This document shows positions 15,024 to 22,289 of a stretch of 22,289 nt of DNA, in pieces; position 1 is the stretch's first letter, and each line of letters begins with the position of its first letter. The stretch comes from CAYPTI01 sp964413525 [NCBI: uncultured bacterium] (lineage in GTDB: Bacteria; T1Sed10-126), in contig CAYPTI010000012.1 in assembly GCA_964413525.1 (NCBI GenBank), positions 1-22,289 on the forward strand, written 5' to 3'. The translations under genes were made by a program, and so were the position numbers. The notes beneath the pieces were generated by a model. The model did not search any database, was not told the origin of the DNA, and was given only the letters and a program-made list of their open reading frames with translations.

Positions 15024-15120
15024 TTCCAAGAACAGGTTCTCATGAACCGAGCGGTTGCTGTCCTCATTGACTCGCGGTTGCGCTGAATAAATCCGGGAAT
15101 CGGTAGCCAGACGGTCCCCC

Positions 15121-17790
15121 TCAGGCGGGGGCGGCGGAAGCCAGTTCCTCCAGGGTGGATTCCAGCCGTTCGATTTCGTCCTGGACGTCGCTGAATTCTT
15201 CCTTGCTCTGCTCCACCACGTCCTCGGGAGCATTGTCCAGAAACTGCGGGTTGTTGAGGCGCTGATTCAATTCCTGACGGCGTTCCCGACGATCCTCCAG
15301 GTCGGACTCAATGCGTTCAATCTCCCGCTCCACGTCAATGATCCCTTCCAGCGGCATAAACACCGTCCCGAAGGAAAGAACTTCGGTGGTCGACGTCTGC
15401 GGTCGATCCGCGCCGGGCTCCACCGTAAACTGCTCCAGCCCCACGAGTTCTCGAACGTAGGGATCGAAGCGTTCCAGCCTGGACCCGTCCCCTTCCTCCG
15501 GCCGAAACAGCAATTCCACGCCCTCGTCCGTCTGGACGTTAAACTCCTTCTTCAGGTGCCGACCGGCCCGGGTCAGCTCCTGAAGGCGGTGAACGGTCCG
15601 TTCAAGGTCCGGTTCCCGGTGGGAGGCCGGGGGCTCCGGCCAGGACTGGTTGAGCAGGTAGTCCGACCCGGGACGAAAATGATCCTGGAGCTCCTCGGTC
15701 AGGTAGGGCATTACGGGATGCAAGGCTTTCACGATGTCGTCCAGAACCTGAACCAGCACTTTTTTCGTCTCTTCGGGGTGGTCCCCCGTGCCGTCCAACC
15801 GGAGTTTCGACCACTCGATGTACCAGTCACAGAACTCGTGCCAGACGAACTGGTACAGGGTCTCCCCGTATTCGTCGAAATGGTAGTTATCCAGCGCCTC
15901 GGTGGCAGTCTCCATCGTTTGCCGGAACCGGCTTAGGATCCAGCGATCGACCGGTTCGAGCTTATCCCGATCGATCGGTTCCCGGAGTTCCTTCGGCTCG
16001 GCGTCACCGGCGGCGTAGTCCACGTACCGGGCCGCGTTCCAGACCTTGTTGGCAAAGTTTCGGAACCCACGGATGCGGTCCTCGGACAGCCGGATGTCCC
16101 GTCCCTGAGCCGCCAGGGCGCAGAGGGTGAACCGAAGCGGGTCACAGCCGAACTCCTCGATCATGTCGAGCGGATCGATCACGTTGCCCAGCGATTTGCT
16201 CATCTTCCGGCCGTCCTCGGTCCGGATCAGGGCGTGGATGTAGACGTCCTCGAAGGGTTTCTCATCCATCGCGTAGTACCCCATCATGATCATCCGGGCG
16301 ACCCAGAAGAAAATGATGTCAAACCCGGTGGACAGCACGTCGGTCGGGTAAAATTTGTTCAGTTCGGGGCTTTCTTCATCGGGCCAGCCCAGGGTCGAGA
16401 ACGGCCAGAGGGCGGAGGAAAACCAGGTGTCGAGGACGTCCTCCTCCCGGGTGAGTTCGACCGGCTCACCGTAGTGCTCGCGGGCCTGTTCGTGAGCCTT
16501 CTCCTCACTTTCGGCCACAAAAATTTCTTCGTCGGGTCCGTACCAGACGGGGATCCGGTGTCCCCACCAGATCTGACGGCTGATGCACCAGTCCCGGATG
16601 TTCTCCATCCATTCGAAGTAGGTGTTCTCCCAGCGGGACGGATGAAATTCGATCTCCCCCTCCCGCACGGCCTCGATGGCCGGTTCGGCCAGCTCCTCCA
16701 TGGCCACGAACCACTGCTTGGACACGTAGGGTTCAACCGGCGTGTCGCACCGGTAGCAGTGACCCACCTCGTGACGGTAGTCCTCGATCTCGATCAGGTA
16801 CCCTTCCCGATCAAGAGCTGACACGACGGCGTCCCGGGCCTCGTACCGGTCCAGACCTTCATACGTCTCGCCGGCGTTTTCGTTGAAGGTCCCGTCGTCG
16901 TTCAGCAGGTTGACAACCTCCAGGTCGTGATCCTGGCCGATCCGGAAGTCCAGGTCGTCATGAGCCGGGGTCACCTTCACCAGCCCGGAACCAAAGTCAG
17001 GATCAACCCGGTCGTCGGCCACGATCGGAATCTCCCGTTCCACGAGCGGCAGCCGGACCCGGTTCCCCTCCAGGTGCTGATATCGTTCGTCCGACGGATG
17101 AAACGCAACGCCGGTGTCCCCAAGCATGGTCTCCGGTCGGGTGGTGGCGACCCGGATCCGGTCATCGGAATCGACGAGGGGGTACTCGATATGGTACCAG
17201 TGACCGTCGACTTCGCTGTGTTCGACCTCAATGTCGGACAGCGCCGTCTGACACCGGGGACACCAGTTGACGATGTAATCCCCCCGGTAAATGTAGCCGT
17301 CCTCGTACAGATCGAGGAAGTTCCGTTTCACCGCGTTGGACAGGCCCTCGTCCATGGTGAACCGCTCCCGCGACCAGTCGCAGGAAACCCCGAGAGCACG
17401 AAGCTGGTGGACGATCCGGTCCCCGTACTCCTGTTTCCAGTCCCAGACCCGCTCGAGGAAGGCCTCCCGACCCAGTTCGTGGCGGTCGGTGCCCTCTTCC
17501 TCGATCTGACGTTCAACGACGTTCTGGGTGGCGATGCCGGCGTGGTCGGTCCCCGGCACCCAGAGAACCTCATCCCCCATCATGTGTCGCCAGCGAGCCA
17601 GCACGTCCTGAAGGGTGGAGTTCAGGGCATGTCCCATGTGAAGGGAGCCGGTGACGTTGGGGGGCGGAATGACCATGCAGAAGGGAGGTCGGTCGCTGTC
17701 CGGATCGGCCTCGAACAGGCCGGCATCCACCCAGTCCTCGTAATGATCCGGTTCAAATTCACGCGGTTGGTAGTCGGGAAGTTGTGACAT
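15121..17790 (-). CDS. valS: Valyl-tRNA synthetase
   Basis: This class I synthetase, 889 residues, charges tRNA-Val and hydrolyses misacylated threonine. The HIGH motif is HMGH (51-54) within PPPNVTGSLHMGHAL, GTDHAGIATQ follows at 80-89, and the KMSKS loop is at 529-533 in GRKMSKSLGNVIDP. WCPRCQTALSDIEVE (C177, C180) is the conserved segment leading into the editing domain (about 190-330), which contains TTRPETMLGDTGVAFHP. The anticodon-binding region follows residue 600, and the last 65 or so residues form the usual charged coiled-coil tRNA-binding arm. Acidic residues are abundant throughout, as in halophiles. ATG 17790 has GAGG 10 nt upstream. It is the last gene of the lysC-cimA-cassette-valS series. 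I see no T-box leader ahead of it. Confidence 0.97.
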   Translation of the reverse strand: MSQLPDYQPREFEPDHYEDWVDAGLFEADPDSDRPPFCMVIPPPNVTGSLHMGHALNSTLQDVLARWRHMMGDEVLWVPGTDHAGIATQNVVERQIEEEGTDRHELGREAFLERVWDWKQEYGDRIVHQLRALGVSCDWSRERFTMDEGLSNAVKRNFLDLYEDGYIYRGDYIVNWCPRCQTALSDIEVEHSEVDGHWYHIEYPLVDSDDRIRVATTRPETMLGDTGVAFHPSDERYQHLEGNRVRLPLVEREIPIVADDRVDPDFGSGLVKVTPAHDDLDFRIGQDHDLEVVNLLNDDGTFNENAGETYEGLDRYEARDAVVSALDREGYLIEIEDYRHEVGHCYRCDTPVEPYVSKQWFVAMEELAEPAIEAVREGEIEFHPSRWENTYFEWMENIRDWCISRQIWWGHRIPVWYGPDEEIFVAESEEKAHEQAREHYGEPVELTREEDVLDTWFSSALWPFSTLGWPDEESPELNKFYPTDVLSTGFDIIFFWVARMIMMGYYAMDEKPFEDVYIHALIRTEDGRKMSKSLGNVIDPLDMIEEFGCDPLRFTLCALAAQGRDIRLSEDRIRGFRNFANKVWNAARYVDYAAGDAEPKELREPIDRDKLEPVDRWILSRFRQTMETATEALDNYHFDEYGETLYQFVWHEFCDWYIEWSKLRLDGTGDHPEETKKVLVQVLDDIVKALHPVMPYLTEELQDHFRPGSDYLLNQSWPEPPASHREPDLERTVHRLQELTRAGRHLKKEFNVQTDEGVELLFRPEEGDGSRLERFDPYVRELVGLEQFTVEPGADRPQTSTTEVLSFGTVFMPLEGIIDVEREIERIESDLEDRRERRQELNQRLNNPQFLDNAPEDVVEQSKEEFSDVQDEIERLESTLEELASAAPA

Positions 17791-17792
17791 CG

Positions 17793-17846
17793 GGAAAGTT
17801 CCTCACAGTTAAAAAGTTGTAAAGTGCGAAAGTTGCAAAGTTTTTT
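17793..17846. repeat. AAAGTT-type repeat array, valS side
   Basis: Irregular units of the form (G)AAAGTTG with 2-6 nt spacers (GAAAGTT, AAAAAGTTG, AAAGTGC, GAAAGTTGC, AAAGTTTT) run from the valS start codon to the end of the four-helix-bundle gene. The valS ribosome site sits between the first two units. The opposite-strand version occurs at 18257-18290 on the far side of the small gene. Confidence 0.65.
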
Positions 17847-17865
17847 AGCCTGATAACTCTTACGT

Positions 17866-18231
17866 TCAATCGGTAAGGTAGTCGATCAAGCCCGCAATCA
17901 TTTTTGAAACCTCAGAAACTTTTTTATAAAGCTCCTGAAATTGTTCCGTAGAAACGTATTCCTGATCCCGAGCAATATACAACTGTGTTCGGAGTTCACC
18001 GGCCGAACCTTTGGCTATTTTTAAAAACCTTATGAATTCAGGCTTGCTATTTCTCTCAAACCCTTCAGCAATATTTGACGGAATGGATATGGCCGATCGA
18101 CGCAGTTGATTTGTCAACTCAAAGTCTTTGGCAAACGATTTTCGTCGGGAAAGTTCGTACATTTCATTACATAATTCCATTCCCTTTTTCCACACATCGA
18201 TCTCTTCAAATTTGTTAAATCTCATCGACAT
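17866..18231 (-). CDS. Four-helix-bundle protein (S23/IVP family)
   Basis: This 121-residue protein belongs to the family first seen as reading frames in 23S rRNA intervening sequences and found as free-standing genes in many bacteria. Family features are plain: an FEEIDVWKKGMELCNEMYEL opening, QLRRSAISIPSNIAEGFERNSKPEFIRFLKIAKGSAGELRTQLYIA in the centre, and a C-terminal helix ending LIDYL. It should be a soluble antiparallel helical bundle that forms oligomers; related Avd proteins bind nucleic acid in diversity-generating retroelements, but no retroelement is present here. Base composition is about 40 percent GC against roughly 60 percent or more in neighbours, and codons are AT-rich, pointing to transfer. 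It sits between cimA (65 nt) and valS (75 nt), bracketed by inverted repeat arrays. ATG 18231 or 18225 may be the start; no good ribosome site is seen. Confidence 0.9.
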   Translation of the reverse strand: MSMRFNKFEEIDVWKKGMELCNEMYELSRRKSFAKDFELTNQLRRSAISIPSNIAEGFERNSKPEFIRFLKIAKGSAGELRTQLYIARDQEYVSTEQFQELYKKVSEVSKMIAGLIDYLTD

Positions 18232-18256
18232 TCAAAATCCCTACGATTTGACTCTT

Positions 18257-18290
18257 ACTTTCCAACTTTCAAACTTGTTAACTTTCCAAC
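18257..18290. repeat. AACTTTC-type repeat array, cimA side
   Basis: ACTTTCC, AACTTTC, AAACTTG, TTAACTTTCC, AAC: these units are the reverse complement of the AAAGTTG units at 17793-17846, so the four-helix-bundle gene lies between inverted arrays. The array ends 6 bp before the cimA stop codon. Confidence 0.65.
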
Positions 18291-18295
18291 CGTCT

Positions 18296-19858
18296 TCAGT
18301 CCCTCGTCTTCATGAGCTTGTAATCGAGCCCGTCCGTCAGGGCGTTCCAGCTGGCTTCGATGATGTTCGAGGATACCCCTACCGTCCCCCAGTTTTCTTC
18401 CCCGTCGCTCATTTCGACCAGCACCCGGACCTTGGCCTCGGTCCCGGCCCGTTCGTCGAGAACCCGGACCTTGAAGTCCGTGAGCGTGACGTCCCCCAGC
18501 TCCGGATACAGTTCATCCAGCGCCTTTCGTAAGGCGTTGTCCAGGGCGTTCACCGGTCCCACCCCGTCCGCGGCGGTGTGCTCGACCCGGTCGCCGACCC
18601 GGACCTTGATGGTCGCCTCACAGCGCTGGACGGCCTGGTCGTCCTGGTCGTTGATCACCCGAAACCCTTCCAGGCTGAAGTACACCTGATGCCGCCCGAG
18701 CAGCCGGTTCACCAGGATCTCGAACGATCCTTCGGCGGCTTCAAATTGATAGCCCTCGTTCTCGAGCCGTTTGATTTCCTCGACGACTTCTCGAACCTTG
18801 GCGGATTCGTCGGGGAGCTCCAGATCCAGCTCCTCGGCCTTCTGGATGATGTTGCTTTTGCCGGACAGTTCACTCACCAGGACCCGCCGGGTGTTGCCGA
18901 CGCTTTCCGGGGGGACGTGTTCGTAGGTCTCAGGGTTGCGACGGATGGCGCTCACGTGGATGCCTCCCTTATGAGCGAAGGCCGATGACCCGACGAAGGG
19001 TTTGCGAGAATCGGGCGACAGGTTGGCGAGCTCGTACACGAAGCCGCTCAACTCCCGAAGCTGCCGGAGCCGTTTTTCCCCCAGCACCTCGTACCCCATC
19101 TTTAACTCTAGGTTCGGGATGATCGAAGTCAGGTCTGCGTTGCCGCAGCGTTCCCCGAACCCGTTGATGGTGCCCTGTACCTGGGTTGCTCCCGCCCGGA
19201 CCGCTTCCAGGCTGTTGGCCACCGCGCAGGCGGCGTCATTATGGGCGTGGATCCCCAGCTCCACGTCGAGTTCCTCCCGGGTGGCTTGAAACATCTCGTA
19301 AACCTGCCGGGGGAGCTTTCCGCCGTTGGTCTCGCAGAGACAGATCGTGTCGGCTCCGGCCTCCTCGGCCACCCGCACGGTTTCCAGGGCATGCTCGGGT
19401 TCGTCCTCGTAGGCGTCGAAGTAGTGTTCGGCGTCGTACACGACCTCCCGGCCCTGTTCCTTCAGGTACCGGATCGACGAGCCGATGAGATCCAGGTTCT
19501 CGGATTCCTCGATGCCCAGGGCTTCCCGGACATGGAAGGACCAGCTTTTCCCGACTACCGTTATCACAGGGGTTTCGGCGTCCAGGAGGGCCTGCAGGTT
19601 CTCGTCCTCCTCGGGGGCGTTGCTGATGTGGCGGGTGGAACCGAAGGCCGCCAGCCGGGCGTTGTTCAAGGAGATCGACTTCATCCGCTCAAAGTACTCC
19701 ATGTCCTTGGGGTTGGAGCCCGGCCAGCCTCCTTCGATGAGATGGATCCCCATCTCGTCCAGCCGGCGAGTAATGCGGATCTTGTCCTCCAGGGAGAAAG
19801 CCACGCTTTCCGCCTGGGCTCCGTCCCGCAGGGTCGTGTCGTACAGTTGAAGTCCCAC
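18296..19858 (-). CDS. cimA: (R)-Citramalate synthase
   Basis: CimA condenses pyruvate and acetyl-CoA to (R)-citramalate, the first step of the threonine-independent route to 2-oxobutyrate and isoleucine. The 520-residue enzyme has an N-terminal TIM barrel with YDTTLRDGAQ (6-15), metal-binding HAHND (204-208), and NGFGERCGNADL. The linker region carries SSAFAHKGGIHVSAI, and about 380-515 form a LeuA-type allosteric domain (ATIKVRVGDRVEHTAADGVGPVNALDNALRKAL). Full length and domain order match the CimA group with a long C-terminal domain, distinct from 2-isopropylmalate and homocitrate synthases. The start GTG 19858 overlaps the lysC stop by one base (TAGTG) and has GGAGG 7 nt upstream, so the two are tightly coupled. 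Its product would also need leuCDB-type enzymes, not in this window. Confidence 0.93.
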   Translation of the reverse strand: MGLQLYDTTLRDGAQAESVAFSLEDKIRITRRLDEMGIHLIEGGWPGSNPKDMEYFERMKSISLNNARLAAFGSTRHISNAPEEDENLQALLDAETPVITVVGKSWSFHVREALGIEESENLDLIGSSIRYLKEQGREVVYDAEHYFDAYEDEPEHALETVRVAEEAGADTICLCETNGGKLPRQVYEMFQATREELDVELGIHAHNDAACAVANSLEAVRAGATQVQGTINGFGERCGNADLTSIIPNLELKMGYEVLGEKRLRQLRELSGFVYELANLSPDSRKPFVGSSAFAHKGGIHVSAIRRNPETYEHVPPESVGNTRRVLVSELSGKSNIIQKAEELDLELPDESAKVREVVEEIKRLENEGYQFEAAEGSFEILVNRLLGRHQVYFSLEGFRVINDQDDQAVQRCEATIKVRVGDRVEHTAADGVGPVNALDNALRKALDELYPELGDVTLTDFKVRVLDERAGTEAKVRVLVEMSDGEENWGTVGVSSNIIEASWNALTDGLDYKLMKTRD

Positions 19859-21102
19859 TATACGACCTCCGTTTCTCCGGTTGCCTCCAGTTCAAACACC
19901 TCGTGCAACAGATTGACGGCCTCGTCCACCTGGTCCTCCGCGATCACGACGGAAATCTTGATCTCGCTGGTGGAGATCATCTCGATGTTGATGTCCTTGC
20001 CCCCCAGGCTGTCGAACAGTTTTTTCGCCACACCGGGGTGACTCCGCATTCCCGTCCCCACCACCGAAACCTTGGCGATGTGTTCCTCGTAGGTGAAGCC
20101 TTCTATACCGAGGTCTTCGACAACCTGCTCCATAATATCCAGAGCCTGGTCAAAATCCGAACGGCTTACGGTGAACGAGATGTCGTTTTCCATCTGCTGC
20201 CGGGCCGCGCTGCTCTGGATGATCATGTCGACGTTAATGTTCTGGTCGGCAAGCGCACCAAAAATTTTGCCGGCGATCCCCGGCCGATCCGGCACGTCGA
20301 TCAGGGAGAGCCGGGTCTGATCCATATCGGCGGTTACCGCCCGTACGTCAACTTCTTCCATGGATTCGTCACCTCCGGGTATGATCAGGGTACCGGGTTC
20401 GGAGTGGAAACTCGACCGGACGTGGACGGGAACTCCGTACTTCCAGCCGAATTCCACCGCCCGGACCTGGAGAACTTCGGTCCCCAGGCTCGACAGTTCA
20501 AGCATTTCCTCGTAATTCAGCCGATCGATCTTACGGGCCGAGGGCACCCTCCGGGGATCGGCGGTGAACACGCCGTCCACGTCGGTGTAGATCTCACACT
20601 GGTCCGCCTCCAGGACCGCCGCGAGAGCCACCGCGGTGGTGTCCGAACCTCCTCGCCCCAGGGTCGCAATGTCGTTGTTCGGGGTGATCCCCTGGAACCC
20701 GGCCGCCACGACGATCCGTCCCCGGTCCAGTTCGTTCCGGAGCCGATCGGCCTGGATGTCCCGGATCCGGGCCCGGGTATGGGCGACGTCCGTCCGAATT
20801 CCCATCTGGGCCCCGGTCAGGGCTATCGCCCGTTCCCCGAGGTCCTCGATGGCCATCGCCACCAGCGAACAACCCACCATCTCCCCGGTGGCCATCAGAA
20901 GATCCATCTCCCGCCGGGGGCGGGTGTCCGAGACGGCCTCCGCGAATTCAATAAGCTCGTCCGTGGTGTCCCCGGGAGCCGAAACCACGGCGACGACTTC
21001 GTGCCCCTCCCGGGCCGTGTCAACAATGCGGCCGGCCACGTTCCGGATCTTCTCCGGATCGGCGACGGAACTGCCGCCGTATTTTTGAACGTACAATCCC
21101 AT
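19858..21102 (-). CDS. lysC: Aspartate kinase (monofunctional)
   Basis: Aspartokinase phosphorylates L-aspartate with ATP, opening the pathway to lysine, meso-DAP, threonine and methionine. The 414-residue protein has the amino-acid kinase fold (about 1-240) with KYGGSSVAD (7-15), GFQGITPNNDIATLGRGGSDTTA (135-157) and YTDVDGVFTADPR (172-184). Two ACT domains follow: about 263-335 (LSLIDVPDRPGIAGKIFGALADQNINVDMI) and 345-400 (KVSVVGTGMRSHPGVAKKLFDSLGGKDINIEMISTSEIKISVVI). This is the usual arrangement for feedback inhibition by lysine, threonine or both. ATG 21102 has GGAG 5 nt upstream and begins at the conserved sequence; the open frame to 21303 is leader. A good promoter lies 120 nt upstream, and cimA follows with a one-base overlap. 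Confidence 0.95.
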   Translation of the reverse strand: MGLYVQKYGGSSVADPEKIRNVAGRIVDTAREGHEVVAVVSAPGDTTDELIEFAEAVSDTRPRREMDLLMATGEMVGCSLVAMAIEDLGERAIALTGAQMGIRTDVAHTRARIRDIQADRLRNELDRGRIVVAAGFQGITPNNDIATLGRGGSDTTAVALAAVLEADQCEIYTDVDGVFTADPRRVPSARKIDRLNYEEMLELSSLGTEVLQVRAVEFGWKYGVPVHVRSSFHSEPGTLIIPGGDESMEEVDVRAVTADMDQTRLSLIDVPDRPGIAGKIFGALADQNINVDMIIQSSAARQQMENDISFTVSRSDFDQALDIMEQVVEDLGIEGFTYEEHIAKVSVVGTGMRSHPGVAKKLFDSLGGKDINIEMISTSEIKISVVIAEDQVDEAVNLLHEVFELEATGETEVV

Positions 21103-21168
21103 ACGTACTCCGCTCCTCAGATACGGATTTGAGTCCGTCAGCCGACAGCCCGACCCTCCGAATTCGAT

Positions 21169-21186
21169 CCGGAACGGGCTTTCCGG
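21169..21186 (-). promoter_or_regulatory. Hairpin in the lysC leader
   Basis: CCGGAA and TTCCGG (6-bp perfect stem, 6-nt loop) lie in the predicted untranslated leader of lysC, about 67-84 nt before the start codon. A second possible pairing, CTCA with TGAG just before GGAG, could partly mask the ribosome site. Both are inferences from sequence. Confidence 0.35.
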
Positions 21187-21228
21187 GGTGGACGGACCGG
21201 ACGACACGAACCGTGAGATAAAGCAAAT

Positions 21229-21257
21229 ATTATCTTCATGTTTGAACAAAAATTCAA
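21229..21257 (-). promoter_or_regulatory. Promoter of the lysC-cimA operon
   Basis: On the minus strand TTGAAT (plus 21252-21257) and GATAAT (plus 21229-21234) are separated by exactly 17 nt. This is the best sigma-70-type promoter in the window, and its surroundings are AT-rich. It predicts a start near 21222 and a leader of about 120 nt. Confidence 0.6.
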
Positions 21258-21444
21258 GGAACGGGTTCTCGTGGTCGTCTGTGAGGGACCTGTTCGATTC
21301 CACGCTGCGCGTCCCTGTACACCTGTCGGAGGAATCAGACTTCGCTTGTCGCCCCCGGAGGGGCCACCTACAATCGGATTTGGAGGCTTTTTATTCTAAC
21401 CCTGATTGGATGGTCATCTTCAGTACCGCCGGGAGGATAATCCG

Positions 21445-22289
21445 TTGACCGATTCGGGCATGCACCTGTGCGTCCAGACCCTGCCGTTCCCCGAGCCCCT
21501 TGAGGAAACCCTCGACTTTCTGGAGCCGTTCCGAATTCAGAGCCTCGACTGGCGGTGCGATCCCAAGGAACTGCTGGACAATTCCGAAGGCCGGTCCCGA
21601 CTTAAGGACACCCTGGCCAAACACGACGTCGAGATCGATATTTTTGGCGCCACGGCCTGGAATCCGCTACATCCTCAGGAGGAACGGGCATCCAGAGCCG
21701 ACCGCCGAATTCGTAATTCGATCCGCCTGGCCGCCCAGCTTGATATCGACCAGGTTGGGGTGTTTGCCGGAACGCCGGGGGGAAGCCCACAGGACCGGAC
21801 TCCAAACTGGATCGTCTCTCCCATTCCGCCGGGCATCCGGGACGGCCAGTTTTTCGATCAGTACGCCGAATTTTTCGAGTACCAGTGGAACGAGGTCGCC
21901 CTGCCCTACTGGGAGGAGCTGTCCGAATTCGCCGATCAACACGACGTGGACCTGCCGGTGGAGATTCACATCAACACGCTCGTCCACAGCCCGCCGATGC
22001 TGATGAAACTCCGCCGGGCCACCAACGACCGGATCGGAGCCTACGTGGACCCCGGACACCTGATGCTCCAGAACATCGATCCGGTCGAGACCATCCGCTA
22101 CCTATCCGAGCACGACGTCCTGATGCACTTCGAGGCCTCGGACGTGAACGTTTACGAGGAAAACCAGCGGCTCATGGGAACGTGGGACATGACCCCGATC
22201 AACGATCCGGCCAACCGTCCCTGGACCTTCTGCACGGTGGGGTACGGTCACGGGGAGGAGTACTGGAAGAAGATCATCAGCACGCTCAA
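21445..22289 (+). CDS. Sugar phosphate isomerase/epimerase-like TIM-barrel protein (partial, 3' end missing)
   Basis: The frame runs from TTG 21445 to the window end without a stop, giving 281 residues of an incomplete protein. GGAGG lies 8 nt before the TTG; an in-frame ATG at 21460 is 23 nt away and less likely. The sequence fits the xylose-isomerase-like (AP endonuclease 2) TIM-barrel superfamily: an LPFPEPLEETLDFLEPFRIQSLDWRC opening strand, DQVGVFAGTPGG mid-barrel, then metal-site candidates Glu in PVEIHINTLVHSP, Asp and His in YVDPGHLM, and HFEASD. These enzymes isomerise or epimerise sugars, inositols or hydroxypyruvate; the substrate cannot be told. The product is acidic. It is divergent from lysC. 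Confidence 0.75.
   Translation, partial: MTDSGMHLCVQTLPFPEPLEETLDFLEPFRIQSLDWRCDPKELLDNSEGRSRLKDTLAKHDVEIDIFGATAWNPLHPQEERASRADRRIRNSIRLAAQLDIDQVGVFAGTPGGSPQDRTPNWIVSPIPPGIRDGQFFDQYAEFFEYQWNEVALPYWEELSEFADQHDVDLPVEIHINTLVHSPPMLMKLRRATNDRIGAYVDPGHLMLQNIDPVETIRYLSEHDVLMHFEASDVNVYEENQRLMGTWDMTPINDPANRPWTFCTVGYGHGEEYWKKIISTL

Larger units (their letters stand above)
14736..15120. other. Intergenic region between valS and the permease fusion
   Basis: This 385-bp stretch holds a candidate permease promoter (14792-14821), a strong hairpin (14995-15023), a smaller CCCGG/CCGGG stem (14961-14979) and a 22-nt block (15023-15044) resembling the lysC promoter region. A 91-codon minus-strand frame (14792-15067) is open but basic, lacks a ribosome site and matches nothing I know, so I do not call it. 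Confidence 0.5.
21103..21444. other. Divergent regulatory region between lysC and the TIM-barrel gene
   Basis: This 342-bp gap serves two divergent genes. It holds a minus-strand promoter for lysC (21229-21257), a 120-nt lysC leader with a perfect hairpin (21169-21186), and a region upstream of the plus-strand gene in which I found no convincing promoter. The leader is too short and lacks the motifs for a lysine riboswitch. Confidence 0.55.

Noticed and set aside
14792-15067. 91-codon minus-strand frame between valS and the permease
   Set aside because: Basic, Ser/Arg-rich composition unlike the acidic proteome, no Shine-Dalgarno sequence, and it overlaps hairpins and a promoter candidate.
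17866-18231. Diversity-generating retroelement accessory protein (Avd)
   Set aside because: The fold family is related, but no reverse transcriptase or template/variable repeats are present in the window.
17793-18290. AAAGTT arrays as a CRISPR-like array
   Set aside because: Units are 7-10 nt, irregular and inverted across a gene, with no constant repeat-spacer pattern.
1-22289. tRNA or rRNA genes
   Set aside because: No cloverleaf with a GGTTCRA-type arm and no rRNA-like conserved stretches were found by reading the intergenic regions.

Overview
This 22.3 kb window is chromosomal DNA from a GC-rich bacterium. Genes start with ATG, GTG or TTG, and most have clear Shine-Dalgarno sequences 5-10 nt upstream. 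The set includes bacterial-type valS, lysC, cimA and purH and meso-diaminopimelate dehydrogenase. Soluble proteins are conspicuously rich in Asp and Glu (valyl-tRNA synthetase, citramalate synthase, the ABC ATPase, the soluble half of the permease fusion), which suggests a halophile with a salt-in lifestyle. I cannot assign a phylum from the sequence alone. There are no rRNA or tRNA genes, CRISPR arrays, transposases or phage genes.

Layout. 1-737 is non-coding and carries a repeat with a strong hairpin. 738-2764 (minus) is a translationally coupled pair, thpR then purH. 2765-3172 holds a candidate promoter and a long leader for a plus-strand two-gene transporter operon (FbpB-like permease, FbpC-like ATPase; 3173-5862). 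Converging on it are a minus-strand meso-DAP dehydrogenase and a DUF924 protein (5963-7642). A plus-strand secreted SIMPL-domain protein (7852-8625) faces a minus-strand EamA transporter (8632-9534). 9535-9974 is non-coding and holds a second copy of the repeat seen near the left end. A minus-strand run then covers VKOR, a GST/metaxin-like protein, a small DUF4149-like membrane protein, and a 902-residue fusion of an amino-acid permease with Usp-like and PTS EIIA-like domains (9975-14735). After a 385-bp gap comes the minus-strand series lysC - cimA - four-helix-bundle cassette - valS (21102 down to 15121). At the right edge a TIM-barrel isomerase-like gene leaves divergently and is cut by the window end.

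How the genes fit together. lysC, cimA and valS link aspartate-family and branched-chain amino-acid synthesis with valine charging. Ddh, elsewhere in the window, completes a one-step route to meso-DAP and lysine, and the permease fusion probably handles amino acids. The least ordinary features are: (i) a diverged intergenic repeat family whose 19-nt hairpin keeps its pairing through compensatory changes and is always followed by GAGAATGATG; (ii) an AT-rich four-helix-bundle cassette, bracketed by inverted AAAGTT-type arrays, inserted between cimA and valS; (iii) the permease-Usp-EIIA fusion, in which the usual phospho-histidine of EIIA appears to be Asn; and (iv) structured leaders ahead of the ABC operon and lysC.
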